From NCBI GenBank assembly GCA_030704615.1, contig CM060734.1:46022042-46086041 (forward strand): DNA of 64,000 nt. Reading direction: 5' to 3'. Below the pieces are notes generated by a model. That model was not told the DNA's origin. It was given only the letters and a program-made list of their open reading frames with translations, and made no database searches. This document shows positions 22,201 through 34,259 of the stretch, in pieces (positions within the stretch are counted from its first letter, which is position 1; each line of letters starts with the position of its first letter). Made by a program: the position numbers and the translations under genes. Origin of the DNA: Takakia lepidozioides. Lineage: Eukaryota > Streptophyta > Takakiopsida > Takakiales > Takakiaceae.

Positions 22201-25032
22201 CAGCCAGTTTCTAGCTTTTTCAATTACTGCATGGGTTTAAGGCTTACCTCCCCAACGAAGGCTCCAACATGCGAGTTGTCTTTGAAGGCGGCCCCTGGAA
22301 CATGGATGATCAAATGTCGGGAAAACTTATCTGTGTCATTGAAAGATGGCAAATCAGTAAGGCTAACCACAATCTGGACGTTACCTTGTAGTTGCCCTTG
22401 CTACACACTCAACAAAGAAAGTTTAAGTGATATGTTTTCATGTCGTACATGATGAGACATTAGTAGTCACAGTGTACATTACATTGATGGCACTATGGTG
22501 ACAGACATTAGTACATACAACTGCTAAGCCTTTGAACAGTAGGAGGAGCTCATACATTTCGAGAACAATTTGCACTGTGAATTGGTAGACAGAGACTATA
22601 CTCAAATTATCAAGCTGTATCACTAGAACAGAGAGTTGAGATTGCAACCACAAAGCCCAACAGGATAGGAAAAATCTTAGTATGGAACTTGAGCTGCCGG
22701 AGCTGATCAATAGCATAGTTGTGCATATTCTAGAACAGAAGAAAATAGCAATCAACAAGGGACTGGTGGATTACAGGACAGGTGTGGGTACCTTGAGTAG
22801 ACGAGTCTAGTTCTACAGTCCAAGAAGCTTCATACTGTAGAGAAAAAACATCCAATAGAGCACTGCAAATCACTGATAGCAAGGTATCCACCATGGCCTC
22901 TCCGTCTGCATTCTTATTGGCCATGCAGTTGAACTCTAGATCGAAGTAGAGATGGCAGGGTCTGCCCTGCCACATACAGACCACTTATCACCTGTAGTAT
23001 GTGTCATAATCAAACACAAAGAGAGAATAATTTGGAAGGAAACAAAACTCCATGTCATCACGACAACATGTTCATTAGTTCTCCTAGATCATGGCTTTAC
23101 ATATGAGGGTACATCCGGCGCTACGTTAGCTTCACAACTTCACTGCTCCCAATCTGAACCCATATCAAGCTCACCCCATTTGTTTAGGTGTCCTGATTGA
23201 GCAATACACTCCGTCCAATCCTACGTCAAAGTAAGATACCCCGGACACAATGGGCATAAATGGATTGGAAAATGTACAAACAGCAATCCATCCCAAATGT
23301 TGAAAATGCTCTTATCTGTTTGCTGACCGAATATGTATGCAGAGGGGCCTCTCAGTCTCTTTCCCAGTCCCATGAGACCACTCTATGAACTGGGCGAATA
23401 AGTCTGAAACAACAACTGAAGACCACCTATTTCGGAACACCCACTCTGAGGGGTCACTGCAGAGGAATCACTCTCATATCTTCGGTGATACAGAGCTTGA
23501 TAGAGACATCCAGAATCATCTTTTCTGTGGGAGTTGCTATCAACAAGAGAATACATACAGTGAAGGAAAGAGAAACACACCTGGCGGATGATCTCATAGT
23601 GGTGCCTGTACTCTGCTTGCATTTTGCTGTACCTGTGTCATCCGGACATCAAATGGCTCAACCTTTTTAATTGCCATCTCCACAACCTGCTAATGGTTTA
23701 AATTGGATGTGTCTCTCTTTATCTTCTGCTTTGTCTCCAATCCATGTTGTCAATTCATCTGTCATAAAGTATGTGGGTTTCACCAGTTGGCCTCCACCCT
23801 CCCCTAATGTGTTAAACAATGTCTTGCATGTCTGTCGTTTCCTCTCTGACACCGTGGCCATTACAATGTAGGGGGTAATATGAACAGTTGTCTAGGACTC
23901 AATATACCACACCCTGGTATTTGAAAGGAGTGCTCTGTGTAGAATACCTGTGCCAAAACTCATCGTAATTTGTGGTAAGAAATCGACGCTGCCCAGTGGA
24001 GTGATCTTGATACTGAAACACTGCAAGATCCTGGCCACTATGGCTGTCTGAAAACTGGATTGCTTGATCTTGCCTGGGGAAAGTGGCCCATATAGCATCC
24101 CTGGGAACAATTGCCACAAAGTCACCTTAGCTTTGTGAACCTAGATTGAAGAAGTGATAGCTGCCTCATGGGGTATGGGGATTTCCAGTCCCTTGTTTAT
24201 GGCATACTCAACAAGCCTTACGGTAAGGCTTGCTGCGATTAAACAACTTACCAAGGACAAGCTCTGCGACTTGATGGGAAAACCTTCAGTGCCAGTATCC
24301 TACCTGGACTCGGGGGTCTTTTGGGTAGAAAGATCATTGCGAATCTCGTTAAGAAGACGAAGGAGCTGTCGAGGCCTAGAAGGCTTCCCCACAGGAGAGC
24401 CATAAAATACACCTGGCGATACCTCCGTGCTTCCATTGCCTTGCTTTTTCAGTTCCAAACTTGGAATAGCTTGCACCCCTGCACAATTTCGCATCAGGTA
24501 AGGGTGACGTGCTCGTTGCAAATGCTATTTGCACGAGCTCAAGTCTCTTTGGTGTTTTACGAGTTTTACAGACATTATTGAATTGAGCACACGTTCTGAA
24601 GCCAACCGTAACACACAGACTGAATATCAAAAGATGGAAAGGTTGCCTTCGCTTCTGGAAGATCCGTCGACGGCATGCTCGCAGGTTGCCGTCTTCGTGG
24701 ACTGCTTCGCCACTGGCGAGGGAGTGACCGGAGAAGGTGGTGTCGTGTCCAGAACCTTGCAAGGAGGTGAGTTTTGTTGTCTCGCATTGTTGCCAAATCC
24801 TGTCATAGAAGTCTCGTACATAGTTAAAGTTTTGTGGCCAAGTTTCTAGATGTTTTGCACATTGCAAACATTTGACAGTGCAGGGAGTGAGAGTGCATAA
24901 TCTTGTTGACAATGACAAGAGGAAGATGGAAAACACAGAGAGGAGAATACGTGACGAAGGAGAACGCTGCAACAGGCCGCGATTGAAACACCCCAACAAT
25001 CTCTGGACATCATCATTCTCCTTTCCGGCCAT
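19245..25032 (-). CDS. PRIMPOL: PrimPol DNA primase-polymerase, multi-exon
   Basis: Archaeo-eukaryotic primase family enzyme that re-primes DNA synthesis past lesions. Exons read on the minus strand: first exon from ATG at 25032 (MAGKENDDVQRLLGCFNRGL), 24478-24304, 24100-23948, 23632-23581, 22966-22792, 22330-22248, 21986-21787, 21089-20884, 20715-20608, 20194-20129, 19891-19668 and 19382-19245. Splice sites and phases agree at nearly every junction I checked. Motif I is CHLYFDLEFN (catalytic Asp and Glu), motif II KFSRHLIIHVPGAAFKDN (SxH), motif III LFVDLAVYTRNRSFR (Asp). The zinc site is spread over RFCERIGRQHKSNN and YQKCHDPDCRG. The tail has two acidic DDEEWWD / LLDDEAWWEEV blocks, like the RPA-binding motifs of animal PrimPol. 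Exons between 24970 and 24480 are not resolved. It starts about 0.8 kb from SEIPIN-A, head to head. Confidence 0.88.
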
Positions 25033-25842
25033 GGCTCCAGCAGGATATACACCCAAATCTGAATCAAAAACTCATATCCTCAACCAATGTACCGATGCCA
25101 CTTCGACGGGTACTGAGATCCACAGCATACGTAGATTTTCTTCTGAAAGAGTAGTTGATAGTCCATAGAAGACTGCACGCAGGCTCTGATGACCGTTAAA
25201 AAGAAATAAGACTCGCTCAATTGGTTGAGGAACCAGCGAGGGACGAAGATACAGGGACAGGAAACAGCCTAGAGTTCACTCTTCAAATGGGGGACTCTCC
25301 CGGAGCTGAGGGGCTTGCGGATCAGGAATCAGTAAGTGCAGAAAGCGAGCTTGTGCTATTGCGGGAGCTCGTAAGACAGACAAGCATACACAAAGACATA
25401 AGACATCTGAAACACTTCCCGAACGCCAGAATCGAAAGAGAACTTGGGTATATTACAAAGTCCAACATTGCAGATTGCAACACAGCATCCACGGTGCCAA
25501 AGATGGAGATCTGCCTGAAGGAGGCAGACAGAAGGCGAAGAAGACGAGTCCGACAAGTTTGTTCCCGCCCTCCCAACTCAAAGTTTACTGGTCATTTTTG
25601 CGGGTCTCAAAATCTCCCCTTTTCCCACACTGCTCAGTATGAGATCTCGTTGGGGCTCTCGGTATCCTATGTGGCCCTGCCACGTCCCAACGGCGGGAAG
25701 GGTCGCAAGCTCAGAAGCCCGAGTCCCTGTGCGAGAAGGAGACCCCCGTCCGAGAAAACGATGAGGAGAGGAAGACCCACAATTCAAGCTTCCAACATTT
25801 CTTCTCCAGACATCGACAAGTCTCACGGTCTGATAGATCTTA
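25033..25842. promoter_or_regulatory. Shared upstream region of PRIMPOL and SEIPIN-A
   Basis: About 0.8 kb separates the two predicted start codons, which point away from each other, so both promoters must lie here unless 5' UTR introns extend further. A 225-codon plus-strand open frame (25221-25898) covers much of it and overlaps the seipin start in another frame; it has no recognisable domain and could be 5' UTR or an upstream ORF. Confidence 0.4.
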
Positions 25843-28800
25843 ATGGCCCAGGAAGATGGGTTCTTTATGGGAGAAAAAGGTATAGAGCAAGGAGGTGAAG
25901 TGAGTGATGTGTTTTTCACCGGCACCCTGTCACCTTCCGAGAGTGAATTGGTTGAAGCACTCTGCGGAAGACCCATTGAAGTGGATCCTATGAAGACGTC
26001 GATGGCAATGGTTGATGGGATGGAGGAGGGTCCTGAGGGTAGCACAGGAGAAGTGACAGGCGTGCATGATGTAGAAGAGGCGCACTTGTTGGGGAGGGGT
26101 TACGAGTATGTGAAATTACAAGAAAAGCTTGTGCCATCCATTGTGAGGGAAGGTGTGGTCGATTTGAAAAGGGACATTGAGGTGGACTTGCGTAGGAGCG
26201 GAAAGGAATCTTCAGAGGTTTTGGATGGTTTCTCAAAAGGGAAGCTTGGTCTTTCTAAGGTGAAGGACATTGTGGTGCTTGATGAGAAGAATGATCAAGT
26301 GGAAGCTATGGGCGGAACAACAACTTCATTTACTGGTAAGAATGGTTCAGGAGAAATAAATATGTTAAACACTATTGGCAGAGACAACAAATGTGCGGGA
26401 TTCAGTGAGAACAAGAATCTATCAGCAACATCAAGGACAGTTGGGATAGAAGAAGCGCAAGTAGTGGAGAGGATCCCAAAGCATGCGATTTCGAAGGAGA
26501 AGGTTGAATTTGCGAGAGGTAATGAGAAGAGAGATCAGGTTTCAGTAATATGGGGGCAAGGAAACAGAGTAGGATCAGCAGATTTATTCGTGAACAAAGT
26601 CGTCAAAGTGATTTCCTCGAGAAAGGAGATTTTAGCTGCTGTTGAAAAGCCTTTAGCTGTATCAGTAAGTGCACAAGAAAATAGGGCAGGTGAACTAGAG
26701 GTCGTAAAAAGGAAGGACAGAGTTGCAATTTCAAAAGAGAAGACATGGAGTTTGAGAGAGAAAACGAAGATGACGGATAAACCTGAGAGTCCCACCAAAC
26801 GAGTTTTGGGTTTAGTCACGAAAAGAATTCAAAGAGTTGATAATAGATTCCCACCGCCGCATGGCAGAGTGGAGAAGGGTGGAAGGTATGTAGACATTAA
26901 CGAGGCACAATGCGAGGTGGGAGGAGGGAAGGGGGAGTCAAATGGAAAGCAACTAGTAGATAGCGGAAAGGTCCTGAAGAAGGAAGAGGAGGCACAGAGC
27001 GTGTCAAGGTCTAAGTTTGGTGGACTGTCTCGAGAAGGCCCAGGGACTTCAAACAGTACCCCACCAAGAAGTTGTAGTGTGAAGAACAACCCGCTCTTTG
27101 GGTCAGGCGCTGAGGGTGAATCTGTTGGTCCTGTAAAGGGACCAATGTTGAATATAGTTCATTCTGGGGTCCTGGCAAATTCCTCTCTAAATACCTCAAC
27201 AGCAACATCAACCTCGTCGTCTGTTGTGGGAACTGGGATCTCATTGCCTTTGGAGAGCAAGACATTGAAAGGTGAGATAAAGAGCGTAGGAGAAAGCACA
27301 AATTCGTCTCGGTCCTCCAAATACACGGAGATGAACGCAATGGTCGATGCTTCCTCGCAGCCCTATGGACATAAAGAAACTGATGGAAAGCTTGCGGAGG
27401 AACAGAGCTCAAGATCAAACAGTTGTGTTGAGATCCAGGAGGATGAGTTGGTAGTTGGAGGAATTATTTCGGATGTAAGCGCGACTAGGATAGATTCACA
27501 AACAAAATTGTGCAAGAGGACTTCAGAAAATAGGATCAATCCGACAGAACCTGAAAGAACGAAGCTTCCCCAGATCAGCAAAAGGGAGTCTCACTTAGTA
27601 TTTGCTTCCAGTAGAACTCCTCGTAGTCATCGCTATGCATGGCCAGCAGGCTTTGTGATCAAACTTTTTGTGCAAGCCATTTGCTTTTGCCTGAGGATGT
27701 GCAGTGAAAGTCTGTCAGAAGCAGGTTCGCATCTAAAGCGAACAACACAGCAAATCGGTAGTGGGCGCCATGCACCGGCCTACGTGCTGTTTTTGCTGAG
27801 CACTCTCTTAATTCCGACGTTGTTTGATCTTGACTTCTTTCTTGCGAAGAATTTTGTGGAGGGGCAAATTGTGATTAGAGAAGTTTTGGATTTTGATTAC
27901 ACCAAATCACACCCCAGTGCAGCGGTGCCTCTCCTGCCTCCACACATTGTGGCGAAGGCAAGAGGCTTCGGATTTATCCTCCCCCAAAAGGATGTTCTTG
28001 CTGCCCGTGCCATACCTGCCTCTCACAAGTTCCATGTTACTATCTTTCTGACACTCCCCGAGTCGGAATACAATAGGCAAATTGGCATGTTTCAGGTGTG
28101 TCTCTCCATCTCTTCTGTCTAAATGTTTGGGACATCAGAGAATCTTTAATGAGATATGAGAGACGTATTTGAAAATTTGACTGAAGGCCTTGTTGCCTTT
28201 GTTGCCAAGGGAAAAGAATGAAATGAAATGGTACTTCATATCGTTCTGCCGAGAGACAGAATGAAAGACACAAAGAAAGAAACATTATAATGTCAGTGGG
28301 CCCAAAGAGCTTAAGGGACAAAAGAAAGCAGAAAACAAGAAAGACATATCCCCTCTACCAAGCAGCCCTGGAAACAACTATTGAACTGGGAGCCTTATGT
28401 ATGCAGCCAAGCACTCTGATCCTCATAATGAAAGACCTCCGTAAGAATTTGGCGCCTTGGAATACCCAGGAGTAGCAGACCCTGATTTCATAATAGAGGA
28501 GACAGTAGAACAGGAAATATAACTCAGTCTCTATCTCCGGAACAGTCTTACAATCTCCTGCCCACAACGCTGAAGTTTAGCCCCTGTGCAGAAAGAAAGC
28601 TTATACTGAGAGATTGTACTCATAAGACGTTGTTTGCCGTAGCCTTGTAGCCATTGACCCCGCACCCAGTTTGAGCGGGAACAAAAGGGACAGAACCTAC
28701 CTCTGTCAGGGGCTGACGTTGGTAGTAAGACTTACCTTCATATATAGAATTAATCCGGGTTTTCCAGATATCCTCTAGAAATTCACACAAGCATCAATCT

Positions 28801-30356
28801 GCTGTGTGTGATTTGCCCAAAAACTGCCTGGGCTTTTGGCTCAGCCTCGAGACTTTCAAAGTTGGTAAACAGGGGTACAGGCACAATTCCCTTGATAGAT
28901 TTGAAGAGAGCGTCTCTTTGGTGAGAGAACCCCGGGCAGTGTATCAGAAAATGAATACTGTCTTCAGATTGCCCACACAACGGGCAATTGCACTCTCCCT
29001 TTCCTCTCTGCTTCTGTTTGCTGTTCAAAGGTAGGCTTCCTGCCCTGAGTTTAAATTTCAGTCTAGTGCCGAGAGTGGGTAGACCCTTGAGGTCATCCAA
29101 GATGTCCTCCCCCATGTCACTGACTGGAAACAAGTTCAGGGAAGTTTTCTGCCTAACTTCATTTTCATCAGACAATCTCATGGCAACAGACATGGCTTTG
29201 GACACTACAGCCTCTAAGTCAGATTTATCCAGCAGGGTCAAGACTTGCGGATCCAGGTCCAGGTCCTTGAGAATCTCTTCTACTCTCTTCTGCCAGGACT
29301 TAGCCTGTTTGACGGGGCGGTCCTGTTTCCAAGATATAGAGTAACTAAGGATATCTGGTGTTGGGCATATGTTGCAGCTGACCCCACCATCTGACCTTGA
29401 ATTCATCTTGTCGGGAGCTTAAGGACGGAATGCCAAACTCACCCCGAACAGCCACATTGACTGTTTTGGAGCATGCTGACATACACTCCTTAAGCCTTAT
29501 ACTGAGAGAGATGGGGAGAGAGTACCGGATTGCACTAGTATGAACCAGTGCATGTTACAGGCTCCAGCCCTCCCCAAACCCTAGCTGTTTCCGCACAGAT
29601 TTACAGCATCTACGTAGGTGTCATTGTCACAAATGACTTCAGTGAGCACATACACTTTTGTTTAAGAAAAAGATGGCTATAGGTAAAGGCCTTGTTGATC
29701 AAATGAGTGTTTCACAGGTCACGGTGGAGTTGTTGTCGGTAAGGGGGCATGTGTTGAATAGAGCAAGCCGGCCATGCATGCTGAGATTCTACAGTGCACC
29801 TCTACGGCTTGCAAAGACTATGCTTCTGGGGGTGCCAGTGCTTATGGGACTCATTGTGGAATCACAAACAATCACACTTCTGATAATGGAATCCCAACTT
29901 GAGAAAGTAACCCCCACGGCAAGCCTTCGTGTTGTTTTAGAGCCCAAGGCAGGTTACCCGGTGGGGTTTGGTGTGCCAGAGCTCTACGGTGCCGAATTAC
30001 AGATCATCGCACATATACCATGGATGAAGGAAGTGGTCCGAAACTGGACATGGCCACTGTATCTGTGGAGCAGCTTAGGTCTATTCATATTTGAACTCCT
30101 ACTGGTCCTTTGCTGTTGGCGCCAAACATCAGTAGTGAAAGCAAGAGTTGCTGGGGAGCCAAGCAAGGAAAAGTTGCACATCTTTCAGGAGGAAGGAGTA
30201 AGGGTGGGGAGACAAGAGGACAAGGGGCGGCCGAACTGTCGAGAGGACGTACGATCGCCACCAGCTCTGCTGCCTAGCAGCTCAATGGGACCAGAGCTCT
30301 TGAGGGAGAGAAGGGAATTTCCGGAGATTGCTTCTGAAGGCAAACCTAGGAGCTAA
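25843..30356 (+). CDS. Seipin, long N-terminal extension (SEIPIN-A)
   Basis: Seipin is an ER membrane oligomer that organises lipid droplet formation. Exon 1 is 25843-28095 and exon 2 is 29718-30356, with a GT-AG intron of 1.6 kb in phase 0 (CAG|GTGTGT, CACAG|GTC), giving about 963 residues. Roughly the first 590 residues are a polar, low-complexity extension. A first membrane segment lies near residue 600 (WPAGFVIKLFVQAICFCL) and the core starts with YVLFLLSTLLIPTLFDLDFF near residue 647. The lumenal domain has ARAIPASHKFHVTIFLTLPE, and exon 2 supplies PELYGAELQII and the C-terminal membrane helix LYLWSSLGLFIFELLLVLCC. It is longer than the usual ~500-residue plant SEIPIN2/3. The intron hosts a LINE fragment. 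Start chosen at MAQEDGFFMG; an upstream start cannot be excluded. Confidence 0.88.
28614..29495 (-). mobile_element. 5'-truncated LINE in SEIPIN-A intron
   Basis: The segment is nearly identical to the 3' part of the LINE at 45637-47333. It is flanked by a 14-bp target site duplication CTTATACTGAGAGA at 28600-28613 and 29496-29509. Its frame (29406 to 28783) encodes the region after the reverse transcriptase with the CNCPLCGQSEDSIHFLIHC zinc knuckle. Insertion is antisense to the host gene and the splice sites remain intact. Confidence 0.9.
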
Positions 30357-30516
30357 AGGATTGTTAGATAGTACGTCTACATATGAAAAGGGTCTACTTC
30401 AGCAGGGCAGCAAAACCCAGTTAAAAGTAGCTTCTATGTGCAATTTGTCTGCATTTGAAGTCCCCCTAAATATACCATTAAAGAATCAGCAAGTACCTGA
30501 TCACAGAAATCCAGAC

Positions 30517-33500
30517 TTATTTTCTTCGAATACAGATTTTGAGAAACATTTTTGCACTGTCACCTGGAAGCCTCAAGCCTTCTGGCAAGCGCAGTGGCAC
30601 CTCAAATTCTCCTACAGTGGAAAAATCAGTCTCTAGCTGCACATTATCTTCATGCAAATCCACTGCTAGTTGCCTCTGTACCTGAACACAATGTCAAACA
30701 CAACTCAAGACTCAAGAAGAGAAATCTCTTTAAAGAGTAAAGATGCTCTAGCCTTACTTAAACATGGACATGGTACTTCTCCTCACAGAGTATGCAGGGT
30801 GGTGTAGAAGACTCAGAATTACACCAGCCCCAGCTAGTGTAGGTTGCTCTCTATGTTAGTAGGACTAATGGCTGTTCAACTTTTGGAGCATCTTTGCTAC
30901 TGAATTCCTCCACTAGCCCTTTGGAAGCCCCTTCTACTTCCCTATGCTTCGTCGAAGCGTCCTAGTGAGGGCAGTCACTTTGTTGAAGCAAAGTGCCTGC
31001 CAGTGACTGGGTGCAGCACAGTACTATGTTGGTGTCCACTTGACCCCAGGAGCAGCTAAGCAATTACTGTTGGCAGCTGGGTGGGGCTTAAAATACACAC
31101 CCCTGATTCAATCGTCTTCCAACAGCCATTGTTGCACAGGATCTACTGGATTAACGCAGTTTAGCACATCACTTGAAAAACACACATTTATCTACTGTCT
31201 GTTGTGGGACATGGAAGAAACCAAATCTTTTAGGCGCTTCGCAACTCAGCATGAAGTAGTTAGGAAAACATTCTGCCACCAACATCCTTCTAGAAACTTT
31301 GAGCTCACCCTGGTTACATCAGATTATTTCCAAATTATCTTCAACATTTAGTCGCAAAATATTGCCAAAAATGTCTTAAGCTTTATTACTCCACGGATTC
31401 CTTTCCAAGATTGTGCACTTATAGTCTGTACATCCAATAGTGACAGCAATAGAAAGTATACCTCGAAAAGAATGTCGGACTTGGTGACACACTGCAGCAG
31501 GGTGGTTTTCATACCAACATGTCTCTTCAGCACCTGGAAGCCCACCCATATCACCCATTCCAAATGGTCAGACCAAGTTCCACCAATTTTTGTTTGTTCA
31601 GAGATCTACAAGGCCTGAGTCCCTCTATCCATCCGTCCATATCAGTAAGTTTATCATTTGCAAATATGCCACTCAATAAGCTCTTGCAAGCCACAGAATT
31701 TGTGTAATAGCAACTTGTGGGCACATTATCGTCGCACAAAAGGACTTGGAAAAAATCCACTGGCAGTAGTCCAGTCTCCGTCCCAAGGTCGTCGCAACAA
31801 CTTCCTCCTCTCCTTTCTTACACTACTCGTCCACAACTCTATTTCTGTTGTTTCCATTGCCAATACTGAATTTGGTTTCCAGATTAAACCTGAATGAACC
31901 ACCATACCAGCAATGATTAAGACCTACGAAGAAAATAAAGAGGATACAAAAGAGAATACCACACGCCCAGCAGCCAGGCGGCGAAGCACAGCATTAATCT
32001 CTTTCAGCTTCTCTTCCTCTGACACTTCCACTTTGACTATCTTCTCTTGAGTTGCCTCTACCTGTGGGACTCCCGTTGCCTGCTCTCACATAACCACCCC
32101 TAGTTCAGATCATTGCATTGTTCCCACCCAGTCTGAGAGCATATGCATTGACATAAACACACACACATAGAAATTCACACAGCTGGCATGGCTCCCCATC
32201 CGAGATCCGATAACTGGCAGACAGCTCTCTTTCTCTCTCTCTCTCTCTCTCTCCCTCTGTCCCTGACAAAGGTAGTTTCTGTCCCTTTGCGTTCCGCTCA
32301 AACAAACTGGGCGAGGGGTCTATGGCCACAAGGCTCAGCAAACAACGTCTTATGAGAGTACATTCTCTCTCTTGCTTTTAAAAGTCTAATACCCAAACCC
32401 ATGGGCAGGTAAGCCACATGGGAAAAATGGGTGTTACAGCGGGACAAGACAAATGTATTTGTATGATGTCAACCCCACAGAGGTAAGACAATTGTAAGAA
32501 GCTATTTTACAAGCAGACTGATCAACCAAGGGTTTACTACAAGAGATGGAAAAGAACCTAAATAAGTGAGCTCAGGTGAGGTCAATACAAACCTGTATCT
32601 GGTTTTGAACAAGGAGGACAAACTTTTCAATGGCTGGCAAGGCAAGCATTTCTGGAATCAAGCGATTGCGAGCATACCCGGGTGCCACCTTCACAATCTG
32701 GCCAGCCTGCCCCAGCCTCTCAATGGGCTAGAGACAGCACCCACCCCCCATGTAAACAGATTCAGAACAGACGACAATCACCAGACCATAAGTTAACATG
32801 TGAAAAGCTATTCCTTCATAACTTGTTCTCTTTAAAACCCTCCAGTTACGAACATATGGAAGTTCAAAACAATCCAATCAATCAAGCATGCATTGGAACC
32901 CAGTAGAATATGCAGAAATATGGAATTGGGAAGCACAGAATGGGTACACACCGTGGTCAGGATAACTTTTTGCTTAGAATGCTGTCGAATATGTCTGAGT
33001 CCTCCCATCCAAGGTGCCCCTCCTGGTTGGCCATTCTGCATTCACATATATTACGCATTCATCTGGTTGCCCCATTCTTCAAGCTTTAACTAGAAATATC
33101 TATTACGTTGGCAAGGGTCCATTCATTCATACAAAATCCAAATCATGGAGCATGAGGATACTGCCTGTTCTCTCTTGTTCCCCCCAGAGGTCTATGGCCA
33201 AAAGGCTATGGCAAACAACGTCTTATGAGTACATTCTGAACTTGATGGGTGCTAGGCCTTCCTTGTGCACAGCTGTTGAGGTTGACATCACCTAAATAAC
33301 GGCTAGTTCTAGATGCTGACAGACTAGAGTATAATTGAATGAAACACAGAATGTTGTTAAAGTGAGAAAAGGTTCACAATTCGAATTGATGCCTCAATCC
33401 AATGTGTGGCAGCAACTAAAACCATCAGGCATGCGAGAGAAAAGGCTTAGGAGACTGCGCTTATGAGACTGCTATCCGAGACATAATTACTATGGGCTGG

Positions 33501-33781
33501 TGCATACCATGGCGAAAAAGTATCGGTGCAATATCCCAAAACCTCAAATACTCGTGGACAGCAAGGATTTGGTTTATATGAATCGAGACAAGGATAAGTT
33601 TTGATTAGATTCGTTCTTGCTTTCACCCTTGGCTTTGCTTTGATTTGTGAACTATAGGGAAAGTCTGAGCTAATGGTCTTTGATCAAAATTCAGAGGGTT
33701 TAGGGTTTAGGCTGCTGAATCACCCAGTCCATATTCTGAGCTCTTCTTCCAGGCGCATACTGCCCACCCCTTTTTGAACAG

Positions 33782-33819
<38 letters not shown>

Positions 33820-34124
33820 CTGTTGTTGACAGGGAAAAATAGAGATGATTCCCGAAAATGAATTTTCTTCAGCTGCTGGAGAGCGATCCAGAATCATACT
33901 CAGTCGTAACCACACTGTGAAGGGTTAGATCCTCCGGGGTCAATGTCACAACCTCCGGATGGCATTGCATCCCTCCCTCGCTGTATAACTTAAAAACCAA
34001 GAGAATTTTTTCACAGAAATAGCTGGGACAAACGTACCTCATGTGAAATGCGGTTCAGACGAGGATAGAGGCAAGAATTGCGAAGCGAAAACGCCCACTT
34101 TTGTACCAACTGGCCCCGACCCAT
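30517..34124 (-). CDS. Organellar ribosomal protein bL9, six exons
   Basis: A large-subunit ribosomal protein of bacterial L9 type, probably mitochondrial. Exons on the minus strand are 34124-34038, 33035-32952, 32727-32593, 32061-31960, 31533-31462 and 30681-30517, all with GT-AG borders and all in phase 0, giving about 214 residues. Exon 1 is Arg-rich and hydroxylated with few acids (MGRGQLVQKWAFSLRNSC), as expected of a transit peptide. Exons 2-3 give KQKVILTT + PIERLGQAGQIVKVAPGYAR and NRLIPEMLALPAIEKFV, the bL9 N-domain signature. The middle helix is KEINAVLRRLAAGRV, and the C domain ends STVGEFEVPLRLPEG. The gene is convergent with SEIPIN-A; the stop codons are about 160 bp apart. Confidence 0.9.
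32226..32252. repeat. (CT)n microsatellite
   Basis: A run of CT dinucleotides in a bL9m intron, directly upstream of a LINE 3' fragment. Confidence 0.9.
32259..32361 (+). mobile_element. LINE 3'-end fragment
   Basis: This ~100-bp piece matches the last part of the LINE at 47240-47333, including CAAACAACGTCTTATGAG followed by TACA. The flanks are CT-rich on both sides, consistent with a short 5'-truncated insertion into a (CT)n tract. Confidence 0.75.
33170..33237 (+). mobile_element. LINE 3'-end fragment
   Basis: A ~65-bp piece of the same LINE 3' end (GGCAAACAACGTCTTATGAG, then TACATT), located in the first bL9m intron. Confidence 0.65.
33785..33818. repeat. (CT)n microsatellite
   Basis: An uninterrupted CT run of about 34 bp in the first bL9m intron. 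Confidence 0.9.
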
Positions 34125-34259
34125 CACCCCAATGCGGGCCAACAGGCCGATGGGAAGTCGATATTATGGGCTTGTTGCGTTGTATAGATCGATGAAGCTC
34201 TGATCGCTGTTTCAAGCTCTCCGTAACCAAATTTCTTCTCGTCCTCTCCCACTGCACGG

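Noticed and set aside
24376-25056. 226-codon minus-strand frame as a single-exon protein
   Set aside because: It begins with the PrimPol N terminus but then runs through what splice signals mark as introns and frame-shifted exons.
25221-25898. 225-codon plus-strand frame upstream of SEIPIN-A as a separate gene
   Set aside because: It overlaps the seipin start in another frame, has an irregular basic composition and no domain; more likely 5' UTR.
26535-27581. Minus-strand frames over SEIPIN-A exon 1
   Set aside because: Antisense shadows of a long real exon.
30328-30636. Plus-strand frame containing FEVPLNIPLKN, resembling the bL9 C-terminal motif
   Set aside because: The genuine bL9m last exon lies antisense over the same bases; the plus-strand resemblance is coincidental.
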